Shown: positions 21,701-33,696 of the stretch, piece after piece | How the letters are laid out: each line of letters opens with the position of its first letter | Position numbering within the stretch: position 1 is the stretch's first letter | NCBI GenBank assembly: GCA_933228675.1 | Contig: OW121742.1 | Location: forward strand, 113,427,355 to 113,491,354 | Length of the DNA: 64,000 bases | Source: Stomorhina lunata | Lineage: Eukaryota > Arthropoda > Insecta > Diptera > Rhiniidae | Reading direction: 5' to 3' | Notes under the pieces: generated by a model | What the model was told of the DNA's origin: nothing | What the model saw: only the letters and a program-made list of their open reading frames with translations | The model's database searches: none | Translations under genes and position numbers: made by a program

Positions 21701-21930
21701 TTTCTAGGAATTATTATAATAAAAAGGGTTCTTTTGTGGAAACACTTTACAACTTGTACGATCGTATCTATTTGGTGTTTTAATATGCAGCTGAATGTTA
21801 AACAATATTAATCTAATATCTACATATTCAGTTGGACAGTTTAACCATAAACAGTTTAAATATCAGACAGTGCAGGTCATTTGAGTAAGGGCCACAACGA
21901 TAGACACTTATACCTTTTTTAATGGAAAAT
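21701..21930. other. Unique island right of the assembly gap
   Basis: About 230 bases with normal complexity; no gene recognised. Confidence 0.5.
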
Positions 21931-24370
21931 TTTTCAAAAATTTTTTTATTTTTATAGGAAATTTTTGTAAACTTTCTATAAAAATAGGAAAATTTTCCTA
22001 TATAAACAGGAAATTTTTGAAAATTTTCCTATATAAACAGGAAATTTTTGAAAAATTTCCTATAAAAATAGGAAATTTTTATAGGAAATTTTTCAAAAAT
22101 TTCCTATTTTTATAGGAAATTTTTCAAAAATTTCCTATTTTTATAGGAAATTTTTCAAAAATTTCCTATTTTTATAGGAAATTTTTCAAAAATTTCCTAT
22201 TTTTATAGGAAATTTTTCAAAAATTTCCTATTTTTATAGGAAATTTTTCAAAAATTTCTTATTTTTATAGGAAATTTTTCAAAAATTTCCTATTTTTATA
22301 GGAAATTTTTCAAAAATTTCCTATTTTTATAGGAAATTTTTCAAAAATTTCCTATTTTTATAGGAAATTTTTCAAAAATTTACTATTTTTATAGGAAATT
22401 TTTCAAAAATTTCCTATTTTTATAGGAAATTTTTCAAAAATTTCCTATTTTTATAGGAAATTTTTCAAAAATTTCCTATTTTTATAGGAAATTTTTCAAA
22501 AATTTCCTATTTTTATAGGAAATTTTTCAAAAATTTTCTATTTTTATAGGAAATTTTTAAAAAATTTCCTATTTTTATAGGAAATTTTTCAAAAATTTCC
22601 TATTTTTATAGGAAATTTTTCAAAAATTTCCTATTTTTATAGGAAATTTTCCAAAAATTTCCTATTTTTATAGGAAATTTTTCAAAAATTTCCTATTTTT
22701 ATAGGAAATTTTTCAAAAATTTCCTATTTTTATAGGAAATTTTTCAAAAATTTCCTATTTTTATAGGAAATTTTTCAAAAATTTCCTATTTTTATAGGAA
22801 ATTTTTCAAAAATTTCCTATTTTTATAGGAAATTTTTCAAAAATTTCCTATTTTTATAGGAAATTTTTCAAAAATTTCCTATTTTTATAGGAAATTTTTC
22901 AAAAATTTCCTATTTTTATAGGAAATTTTTCAAAAATTTCCTATTTTTATAGGAAATTTTTCAAAAATTTCCTATTTTTATAGGAAATTTTTCAAAAATT
23001 TCCTATTTTTAAAGGAAATTTTTCAAAAATTTCCTATTTTTATAGGAAATTTTTCAAAAATTTCCTATTTTTATAGGAAATTTTTCAAAAATTTCCTATT
23101 TTTATAGGAAATTTTTCAAAAATTTCCTATTTTTATAGGAAATTTTTCAAAAATTTCCTATTTTTATAGGAAATTTTTCAAAAATTTCCTATTTTTATAG
23201 GAAATTTTTCAAAAATTTCCTATTTTTATAGGAAATTTTTCAAAAATTTCCTATTTTTATAGGAAATTTTTCAAAAATTTCCTATTTTTATAGGAAATTT
23301 TTCAAAAATTTCCTATTTTTATAGGAAATTTTTCAAAAATTTCCTATTTTTATAGGAAATTTTTCAAAAATTTCCTATTTTTATAGGAAATTTTTCAAAA
23401 ATTTCCTATTTTTATAGGAAATTTTTCAAAAATTTCCTATTTTTATAGGAAATTTTTCAAAAATTTCCTATTTTTATAGGAAATTTTTCAAAAATTTCTT
23501 ATTTTTATAGGAAATTTTTCAAAAATTTCCTATTTTTATAGGAAATTTTTCAAAAATTTCCTATTTTTATAGGAAATTTTTCAAAAATTTCCTATTTTTA
23601 TAGGAAATTTTTCAAAAATTTCCTATTTTTATAGGAAATTTTTCAAAAATTTCCTATTTTTATAGGAAATTTTTCAAAAATTTCCTATTTTTATAGGAAA
23701 TTTTTCAAAAATTTCCTATTTTTATAGGAAATTTTTCAAAAATTTCTAATTTTTTTAGGAAATTTTTCAAAAATTTCCTATTTTTTTAGGAAATTTTTCA
23801 AAAATTTCTTATTTTTATAGGAAATTTTTTAAAATTTTCTTATTTTTATTGGAAATTTTTCATAAATTTCTTATTTTTATAGGAAATTTTTCAAAAATTT
23901 CTTATTTTTATAGGAAATTTTTCAAAAATTTCTTATTATTATAGGAAAATTTTCAAAAATTTCTTATTATTATAGGAAAATTTTCAAAAATTTCTTGTTT
24001 TTTTTAGGAAATTTTTCAAAAATTTCTTATTTTTTTTAGGATATTTTTCAAAAATTTCTTATTTTTATGGGAAATTTTTCAAAATTTTCTTTTTTTATAG
24101 GAAATTTTTCAAAAATTTGTTATTTTTATAGGAAATTTTTCAAAAATTTCTTATTTTTATCAGAAATTTCTCTAAAATTTCTTTTTTTTCTTAATTTTTT
24201 CAAAAATTTCTTATTTTTTTAGGAAATTTTTCAAAAATTTCTTATTTTTTTAAGGAAATTTTTAAAAAATTACTTCTTTTGATCAGAAATTTTTGAAAAA
24301 TTTCTTATTTTTATCAGAAATTTTTTAAAAATTTCTTATTTTTATGGGAAATTTTTCAAAAATTTCGTAT
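21931..24370 (+). repeat. Satellite F: right block, about 79 copies
   Basis: The same monomer and orientation as the 18391-21058 block. At 21960-22080 several monomers are in the opposite orientation (GAAAATTTTCCTATATAAAC, ATTTCCTATAAAAATAGG) before the array switches at about 22080, an inversion junction. The right edge after 23740 is degenerate. Confidence 0.95.
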
Positions 24371-25208
24371 ATTTTAGCTTTAATCACGAGTCCCATTTAA
24401 TCTTCAATCATTCATATTTTTCTCAATCGTTAAAGCTCTATTATCTTAAATTTTGTTCTTTGTTCTCTTACCCATTTCTCATCCAATTATTGCCACTATT
24501 AACTTTCAGTTTTCCATTTTTCTGTCACAATCGCTGTCAAAACTTCGAAAACTGCCAACCAACAAATCGAGGGAACGTTCGCAAAGAAAAATAGCAATAA
24601 AATAACTTTTTAACAAAACAATTGAAAATCAATTGAAATTTCCACACAGAAAAAAACAACAACAACTGCCAACTCTTGCAATCCTGGAAAATAACTGAAA
24701 AGGATAAATGAAATAAGGAGCAGCATGAGAAGTTAAGCACTTGTGTTCGATTTACTTAAAAGGGGGAAGGCCATTTTGTTGGTTGTTGATAAAGTTAGAG
24801 GGGGGGCTCCTTGGGGCCGACAAAAGTAGAAGGAAAATGAACGACTTTTCTGTTTTGTTTAGTAATTTTTGCGCCATTTATAAAATTGTCAAGGGAATTT
24901 AAACATATTGTTATTTTTTATTTTTGCAAATTTCTTTCTTTTTTTTGCTGGAATTCTTTTGCCCCTGTCAAACCATAATTTAACTTTGGAAATGGCAAGA
25001 AATAATAGAGGAGTTTAGTTAAAGTAGGAGGAAGCATGTCTTGAAATGTAAACAATAACAGCGACAACAAATGTAAACAATGCTAAAAGCTTTAGCAAAT
25101 TTCTTTTTAGTCCTGACAAACATTGGCAAAGCATAAGCATTTCTCGTTCCTACTTTAGAGCAAGGTTGGCCATCATTTGCGTGGCAGGGGAATAACAATA
25201 ATTTACAC
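24371..25208. other. Unique island, UTR- or intron-like
   Basis: Fly-leader-like sequence at 24500-24740 (TTTCAGTTTT initiator-like word at 24505, CAACAACAACTGCCAAC). No long codon-like frame on either strand. The 41-bp module repeated at 33656 ends here (25167-25207). Confidence 0.35.
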
Positions 25209-25757
25209 CCCAGCTAGCATTTTTGGAAAATTTTAATAAAAAATGAATCATTTTTGACTCCACTGCAAGATTTAAATGATCATTTATGATATCACTTATG
25301 AGTCAAAAATGATTTACACCCCAGCTAGACTTTTTGGAAAATTTTAATCAAAAATGAATCATTTTTGACTCCACTGCACGATTCAAATGATCATTTATGA
25401 TATCACTTATGAGTCAAAAATGATTTACACCCCAGCTAGACTTTTTGGAAAATTTTAATCAAAAATGAATCTTTTTTGACTCCACTACAAGATTAAAATG
25501 ATCATTTATGATATCACTTATGAGTCAAAAATGATTTACACCCCAGCTAGCATTTTTGGAAAATTTTAATCAAAAATGAATCATTTTTGACTCCACTGCA
25601 CGATTCAAATGATCATTTATGATATCACTTATGAGTCAAAAATGATTTACACCCCAGCTAGCATTTTTGGAAAATTTTAATCAAAAATGAATCTTTTTTG
25701 ACTCCACTGCAAGATTAAAATGATCACTAATGATATCACTTATGAGTCAAAAATGAT
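25203..25757 (+). repeat. Five tandem 111-bp repeats
   Basis: TTACACCCCAGCTAG recurs at 25203, 25314, 25425, 25536 and 25647, exactly 111 bp apart. Each unit holds the inverted pair AATCATTTTTGACTC and GAGTCAAAAATGATT, a perfect 15-bp stem. Confidence 0.95.
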
Positions 25758-26337
25758 CTTTTTGTGTGAGAAAATGGTACCCCTCATGCGACTCATCAAA
25801 ACGAGACTTTAATGAATCGTTTTGCTTATTAGAATATGACTGCACACATTTTGCTAGATTTGTAAAAAATAAAGCTTTTAACCTACAAAGCCACATCACC
25901 CATAATGAGATACGAGTCTTTTTATGGCAGTTTTGTATCACCTAAAAATAGTTTTATTAAACATTTTACAAGATTTTTTGTGCTATTTTTAAGCTTTTTA
26001 GATCACCAAACTGATTGCACACATTTTGCTTTTAAACAGTCGCTTTCAAGGTATTTTCTGAGTCTTTTTGTGGTCTTTTTTGATCAACAAACTGACTAAA
26101 ATAACATAAAAAACAATCGTATTATGATCGTTTCCACGATAAGATTTTGACTGCACACATTCTGCAAGAATTGTTTTTGCTTTTTTAAACTAATCGTTTT
26201 CTAAGCGTTTTAAGGAGTCTTTTTGGAGTCTTTTTTGAATCACCAAGCTGATTAATCAGTTTTTGATTATCTAAACGAATCCCAAAAGACTCATTTTGCT
26301 GATATTATCGTCAACAATCAGGAAATTGCTACCTGGG
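25209..26337. mobile_element. Non-autonomous TIR element with internal tandem repeats
   Basis: The left end is CCCAGCTAGCA (25209-25219) and the right end TGCTACCTGGG (26327-26337); they are inverted repeats with one mismatch in 11. Inside are the five 111-bp units and then three diverged units marked by GACTGCACACATTTTGC near 25834, 26012 and 26149. No transposase frame is present. A target-site duplication was not evident. The superfamily is not assigned. Confidence 0.6.
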
Positions 26338-26868
26338 ACTAAACAAGAAAACCATTTCTCTACTCGAACTCAAAAAAAAAAAACACAAACAAAACCTACA
26401 TCAAATACAATCTCGGAACACATTCTCATTTTAGGATAGAGCACTCTCGTTTAAAAACTTCCTCTATTTGGCCAACATTGCTTTAGGAGTTTTAGTTGGC
26501 GGTAGGAGTAAGAAAGTTGAGTCATGGGATCGGATATGTGGGTAAATGTATTGAAGTTACACGTAAGTGGGAACTTAAACACTTTGTATTTAATAGCATA
26601 AGTGTTGAGGCAGGATTCGGGGAATGAGAAATGACAAAGAAAAATACAGAAACAAATATATAACAGACATATTTATCTTGAAGATGTATTGATTTGTCTT
26701 AAAAGCTTCGAAGGGTGGTACATGAAGGAGTAGGTATTTATTACAAAATTTCATTGCTATTCTCAAAGCGATTTTTATGAGTAACATAGGCTAAGTAATA
26801 TTAATGATCGGTTGTTGGTTTTGAGGCTACCAAGGACAGATGATTGGGGCTTACTTAAATAGAAGTCT
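26338..26868. other. Unique island, no gene seen
   Basis: Mixed-complexity DNA between the TIR element and satellite H; no coding signal I would defend. Confidence 0.5.
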
Positions 26869-29800
26869 ATAGAAAATTTTTCTATAGAAAAATATTTCTT
26901 TGGAAAATTTTTCTATAGAAAACTATTTCTTTGGAAAATTTTTCTATAGAAAACTATTTTTTTGAAAAATTTTTCTATAGAAAAATATTTCTAACGAAAA
27001 TTTTTCTATAGAAAAATATTTCCAACGAAAAGTTTTCTATAGACAAATATTTCTAACGAAAATTTTTCTATAGAAAAATATTTCTAACGAAAATTTTTCT
27101 ATAGAAAAATATTTCTAACGAAAATTTTTCTATAGAAAAATATTTCTAACGAAAATTTTTCTATAGAAAAATATTTCTAACGAAAATTTTTCTATAGAAA
27201 AATATTTCTAACGAAAATTTTTCTATAGAAAAATATTTCTAACGAAAATTTTTCTATAGAAAAATATTTCTAACGAAAATTTTTCTATAGAAAAATATTT
27301 CTAACGAAAATTTTTCTATAGAAAAATATTTCTAACGAACATTTTTCTATAGAAAAATATTTCTAACGAACATTTTTCTATAGAAAAATATTTCTAACGA
27401 AAATTTTTCTATAGAAAAATATTTCTAACGAAAATTTTTCTATAGAAAAATATTTCTAACGAAAATTTTTCTATAGAAAAATATTTCTAACGAAAATTTT
27501 TCTATAGAAAAATATTTCTAACGAAAATTTTTCTATAGAAAAATATTTCTAACGAAAATTTTTCTATAGAAAAATATTTCTAACGAAAATTTTTCTATAG
27601 AAAAATATTTCTAACGAAAATTTTTCTATAGAAAAATATTTCTAACGAAAATTTTTCTATAGAAAAATATTTCTAACGAAAATTTTTCTATAGAAAAATA
27701 TTTCTAAAGAAAATTTTTCTATAGAAAAATATTTCTAACAAAAATTTTTCTATAGAAAAATATTTCTTTGTAAAATTTTTCTATAGAAAAATATTTCTTT
27801 GGAAAATTTGTCTATAGAAAAATATTTCTTTGGAAAATTTGTCTATAGAAAAATATTTCTTTGGAAAATTTTTCTATAGAAAAATATTTCTAACGAAAAT
27901 TTTTCTATAGAAAAATATTTCTAACGAAAATTTTTCTATAGAAAAATATTTCTAACGAAAATTTTTCTATAGAAAAATATCTCTAACGAAAATTTTTCTA
28001 TAGAAAAATATTTCTAACGAAAATTTTTCTATAGAAAAAAATTTCTAACGAAAATTTTTCTATAGAAAAATATTTCCAACGGAAAGTTTTCTATAGAAAA
28101 ATATTTCTAACGAACATTTTTCTATAGAAAAATATTTCTAACAAAAATTTTTCTATAGAAAATATTTCCAACGAAAAGTTTTCTATAGAAAAATATTTCT
28201 AACGAAAATTTTTCTATAGAAAAATATTTCAAACGAAAATTTTTCTATAGAAAAATATTTCTAACGAAAATTTTTCTATAGAAAAATATTTCTAACGAAC
28301 ATTTTTCTATAGAAAAATATTTCTAACGAAAATTTTTCTATAGAAAAATATTTCTAACGAAAATTTTTCTATAGAAAAATATTTCTATCGAAAATTTTTC
28401 TATAGAAAAATATTTCTTTGGAAAATTTTTCTATAGAAAAATATTTCTTTGGAAAATTTTTCTATAGAAAAATATTTCTTTGGAAAATTTTTCTATAGAA
28501 AAATATTTCTTTGGAAAATTTTTCTATAGAAAAATATTTCTAACGAAAATTTTTCTATAGAAAAATATTTCTAACGAAAATTTTTCTATAGAAAAATATT
28601 TCTAACGAAAATTTTTCTATAAAAAAATATTTCTAACGAAAATTTTTCTATAGAAAAATATTTCTAACGAAAATTTTTCTATAGAAAAATATTTCTAACG
28701 AAAATTTTTCTATAGAAAAATATTTCTAACGAAAATTTTTCTATAGAAAAATATTTCTAACGAAAATTTTTCTATAGAAAAATATTTCTAACGAAAATTT
28801 TTCTATAGAAAAATATTTCTAACGAAAATTTTTCTATAGAAAAATATTTCTAACGAAAATTTTTCTATAGAAAAATATTTCTAACGAAAATTTTTCTATA
28901 GAAAAATATTTCTAACGAAAATTTTTCTATAGAAAAATATTTCTAACGAAAATTTTTCTATAGAAAAATATTTCTAACGAAAATTTTTCTATAGAAAAAT
29001 ATTTCTAACGAAAATTTTTCTATAGAAAAATATTTCTAACGAAAATTTTTCTATAGAAAAATATTTCTAACGAAAATTTTTCTATAGAAAAATATTTCTA
29101 ACGAAAATTTTTCTATAGAAAAAAATTTCTAACGAAAATTTTTCTATAGAAAAATATTTCCAACGAAAAGTTTTCTATAGAAAAATATTTCTAACGAACA
29201 TTTTTCTATAGAAAAATATTTCTAACAAAAATTTTTCTATAGAAAAATATTTCCAACGAAAAGTTTTCTATAGAAAAATATTTCTAACGAAAATTTTTCT
29301 ATAGAAAAATATTTCTAACGAAAATTTTTCTATAGAAAAATATTTCTAACGAAAATTTTTCTATAGAAAAATATTTCTAACGAAAATTTTTCTATAGAAA
29401 AATATTTCTAACGAAAATTTTTCTATAGAAAAATTTTTCTATAGAAAAATATTTCTAACGAAAACTATTCTATAGAAAAATATTTCTAACGAAAACTATT
29501 CTATAGAAAAATATTTCTAACGAAAATTTTTTTATAGAAAAATATTTCTAACGAAAATTTTTCTATAGAAAAATATTTCTAACGAAAATTTTTCTATAGA
29601 AAAATATTTCTAACGAAAATTTTTCTATAGAAAAATATTTCTAACGAAAATTTTTCTATAGAAAAATATTTCTAACGAAAATTTTTCTATAGAAAAATAT
29701 TTCTAACGAAAATTTTTCTATAGAAAAATATTTCTAACGAAAATTTTTCTATAGAAAAATATTTCTAACGAAAATTTTTCTATAGAAAAATATTTCTAAC

Positions 29801-32335
29801 GAAAATTTTTCTATAGAAAAATATTTCTAACGAAAATTTTTCTATAGAAAAATATTTCTAACGAAAATTTTTCTATAGAAAAATATTTCTAACGAAAATT
29901 TTTCTATAGAAAAATATTTCTAACGAAAATTTTTCTATAGAAAAATATTTCTAACGAAAATTTTTCTATAGAAAAATATTTCTAACGAAAATTTTTCTAT
30001 AGAAAAATATTTCTAACGAAAATTTTTCTATAGAAAAATATTTCTAACGAAAATTTTTCTATAGAAAAATATTTCTAACGAAAATTTTTCTATAGAAAAA
30101 AATTTCTAACGAAAATTTTTCTATAGAAAAATATTTCCAACGAAAAGTTTTCTATAGAAAAATATTTCTAACGAACATTTTTCTATAGAAAAATATTTCT
30201 AACAAAAATTTTTCTATAGAAAAATATTTCCAACGAAAAGTTTTCTATAGAAAAATATTTCTAACGAAAATTTTTCTATAGAAAAATATTTCTAACGAAA
30301 ATTTTTCTATAGAAAAATATTTCTAACGAAAATTTTTCTATAGAAAAATATTTCTAACGAAAATTTTTCTATAGAAAAATATTTCTAACGAACATTTTTC
30401 TATAGAAAAATATTTCTAACGAAAATTTTTCTATAGAAAAATATTTCTAACGAAAATTTTTCTATAGAAAAATATTTCTAACGAAAACTTTTCTATAGAA
30501 AAATATTTCTAACGAAAATTTTTCTATAGAAAAATATTTCTAACGAAAATTTTTCTATAGAAAAATATTTCTAACGAAAATTTTTCTATAGAAAAATATT
30601 TCTAACGAAAATTTTTCTATAGAAAAATATTTCTAACGAAAATTTTTCTATAGAAAAATATTTCTAACGAAAATTTTTCTATAGAAAAAAATTTCTAACG
30701 AAAATTTTTCTATAGAAAAATATTTCCAACGAAAAGTTTTCTATAGAAAAATATTTCTAACGAACATTTTTCTATAGAAAAATATTTCTAACAAAAATTT
30801 TTCTATAGAAAAATATTTCCAACGAAAAGTTTTCTATAGAAAAATATTTCTAACGAAAATTTTTCTATAGAAAAATATTTCTAACGAAAATTTTTCTATA
30901 GAAAAATATTTCTAACGAACATTTTTCTATAGAAAAATATTTCTAACGAAAATTTTTCTATAGAAAAATATTTCTAACGAAAATTTTTCTATAGAAAAAT
31001 ATTTCTAACGAAAATTTTTCTATAGAAAAATATTTCTAACGAAAACTTTTCTATAGAAAAATATTTCTAACGAAAACTTTTCTATAGAAAAATATTTCTT
31101 TGTGAAATTTTTCTATAGAAAAATGTTTCTTTGGAAAATTTTTCTATAGAAAACTATTTCTTTGGAAAATTTTTCTATAGAAAAATATTTCTAACGAAAA
31201 TTTTTCTATAGAAAAATATTTCTAACAAAAATTTTTCTATAGAAAAATATTTCTTTAGAAAATTTTTCTATAGAAAAATATTTCTTTGGAAAATTTTTCT
31301 ATAGAAAAATATTTCTTTGGAAAATTTTTCTATAGAAAAATATTTCTTTGGAAAATTTTTCTATAGAAAAATATTTCTTTGGAAAATTTTTCTATAGAAA
31401 AATATTTCTTTGGAAAATTTTTCTATAGAAAAATATTTCTTTGGAAAAATTTTCTATAGAAAAATATTTCTATCGAAAATTTTTCTATAGAAAAATATTT
31501 CTATCAAAAATTTTTCTATAGAAAACTATTTCTGTGGAAAATTTTTCTATAGAAAAATATTTCTTTGGAAAATTTTTCTAAAGAAAAATATTTCTTTGGA
31601 AAATTTTTCTATAGAAAAATATTTCTTTGGAAAATTTTTCTATAGAAAAATATTTCTTTGGAACATTTTTCTATAGAAAAATATTTCTTTGGAAAATTTT
31701 TCTATAGAAAAATATTTCTTTGGAAAATTTTTCTATAAAAAAATATTTCTTTGGAAAATTTTTCTATAGAAAAATATTTCTTTGGAAAATTTTTCTATAG
31801 AAAAATATTTCTTTGGAAAAATTTTCTATAGAAAAATATTTCTATCGAAAATTTTTCTATAGAAAAATATTTCTATCAAAAATTTTTCTATAGAAAACTA
31901 TTTCTGTGGAAAATTTTTCTATAGAAAAATATTTCTTTGGAAAATTTTTCTATAGAAAAATATTTCTTTGGAAAATTTTTCGATAGAAAAATATTTCTTT
32001 GGAAAATTTTTCTTTAGAAAAATATTTCTTTGGAAAATTTTTCTATAGAAAAATATTTCTTTGGAAAAATTTTCTATAGAAAAATATTTCTTTGGAAAAT
32101 TTTTCTATAGAAAACTATTTCTTTGGAAAATTTTTCTATAGAAAAATATTTCTTTGGAAAATTTTTCTATAGAAAAATATTTCTTTGGAAATTTTTTCTA
32201 TAGAAAAATATTTCTTTGGAAAATTTTTCTATAGAAAAATATTTCTTTGGAAAATTTTTCTATAGAAAAATATTTCTTTGGAAAATTTTTCTATAGAAAA
32301 ATATTTCTTTGGGAAATTTTTCTATAGAAAAATAT
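26869..32335 (+). repeat. Satellite H: 31-bp array, about 176 copies
   Basis: The main monomer is TATTTCTAACGAAAA plus TTTTTCTATAGAAAAA. A second subtype with TTTCTTTGGAAAA forms the two edges and short blocks (27765-27860, 28400-28515, 31090-32335), with CTATCG variants near 28385 and 31468. A marker cluster of variant copies (AAATTTCTAACG, TTTCCAACGAAAAG, CTAACGAACAT, CTAACAAAAAT, TTTCCAACGAAAAG) recurs near 28030-28190, 29125-29270, 30100-30250 and 30690-30840. Confidence 0.97.
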
Positions 32336-32345
32336 TTTTCTATAG

Positions 32346-32375
32346 TCACACATTTTCTATATAGAAAATGTGTGA
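32346..32375. repeat. Perfect 30-bp palindrome
   Basis: The left half TCACACATTTTCTAT is followed immediately by its exact reverse complement. It resembles a two-sided version of the satellite J core (CTATATAG) and marks the right edge of satellite H. Confidence 0.95.
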
Positions 32376-33655
32376 TGATAGGAAGACTTTCTCTTTTCTT
32401 AAGGACCCATGAAAAAATCTTTAATGGGAGGGACAATTAAATTCTGAAGAAGTCTCTTATGGTTAATAATAAAGTACTCGGAAACTATTGAATTTATTCT
32501 TAACCATATTATCCAGTAGTTTTTTGAATAACGATTAATATTCATTTTCCTACGAATTACACCATCTCCTATTCGTGTAATGAGTTTTACGAGACCATAA
32601 AGTTATGAGGCAATTACAAATGTTTCTGATTCTTTAGAATCAGAAAATCTTGTTAAGGCTAATTAATATTCTTTAGGCTAATCATTAATTTCATATTTAC
32701 ATGATTTTTTCCTACTAATAATTTTTATGTTTTGTTCTAAACATTTTTTGTACAATTAATTAAAAATTCTTAAATCATATTCGAGTTTTCGAGGTTTTTC
32801 CCCAACGAATGTTTTTTGTTGAAAATTAACGCTAATAACACCATAAAAATTTGTGGTTTGATAATATTATGTGGGTTTTTTTGGACAGATCTGATTATGA
32901 ATTTTGAATATATTAGAACTTTGGAAAATAGTATAATTTTCATGTGGAGGAGTAATCGAAGACTCCAACCAGCGATAGAGTGTGTGTGTGTGTGCGTATT
33001 AAAGTGTCGCCACCAATTTCCTATTCTTATAATTTAGGTATTTATGGCTGTTCCAAGAATATTCTCAAATTTTGAGAAAGTCCGTCCCTCCGTCTGTCCG
33101 TCCGTCCGTCCCGAACTGCGTCCGTCCACTAAAGAATATTAAATTTTTAAATCATTTTTTTCTTTAAATATTATTTTTCATAATTTCTTTTTGGTCGCTT
33201 TAATTATTTCCATAATTTGTGTGAGTTTTATGATGTTATTAGTTGGAAAGCACGTGTGTCTTCAAAATTTTCTTCGTTTATTTTATGGATAAATCCCATA
33301 AAACTGTCATATTTTTCATAATTTATGATAATTTATAATAAATTTTTTTTGGGTTTTGAAAATTTTGGGGTATAGACTTATAATAATTATAAACACATTT
33401 GAACCAAAATATTGAAAAAGTAACTAAGACGCCAACTGGAAAAAAAGTCCGTTACAGACCCAATACAAGTTCCTGGCTTTTATTAAGAAAAGAACAGTAA
33501 TATTGGGAGCCATGCTATAGCCAGACGCCTGAGGGATTCAAAGGTGGTCTCGGTAAGACTAGAATTGCAGTAAACCGAGACATTTATTTACTCCCACAAA
33601 AATTTCAATTTAGCCTAAAAAGTTAAAAACTTTTATTTGGTCTCTAAAAAAATGA
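32376..33655. other. AT-rich island between oppositely oriented satellites
   Basis: No gene seen. It contains a GTGTGTGTGTGTGTG run near 32980 and a CCGT-type simple repeat near 33083-33122. A 73-codon frame at 32816-33037 is not supported. Confidence 0.5.
33083..33122 (+). repeat. CCGT/CTGT simple repeat
   Basis: GTCCGTCCCTCCGTCTG followed by TCCGTCCGTCCGTCC. The same word type occurs in the fly dispersed repeats near 11690 and 12075. Confidence 0.85.
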
Positions 33656-33696
33656 TGGCCATTATTTGCGTGACAGGGGAATAACATTAATTTACA
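33656..33696 (+). repeat. Second copy of a 41-bp module
   Basis: TGGCCATTATTTGCGTGACA plus GGGGAATAACATTAATTTACA matches 25167-25207 at 38 of 41 bases. In both places it ends exactly where a repeat structure starts: satellite I here, the TIR element there. Confidence 0.85.

Noticed and set aside
21489..21811. Frames filled with unknown residues
   Set aside because: Produced by the 200-base gap.
24537..24740. 67-codon minus-strand frame
   Set aside because: It is the antisense of a leader-like A/C-rich stretch; Cys/Phe-rich composition follows from that, and there is no family resemblance.
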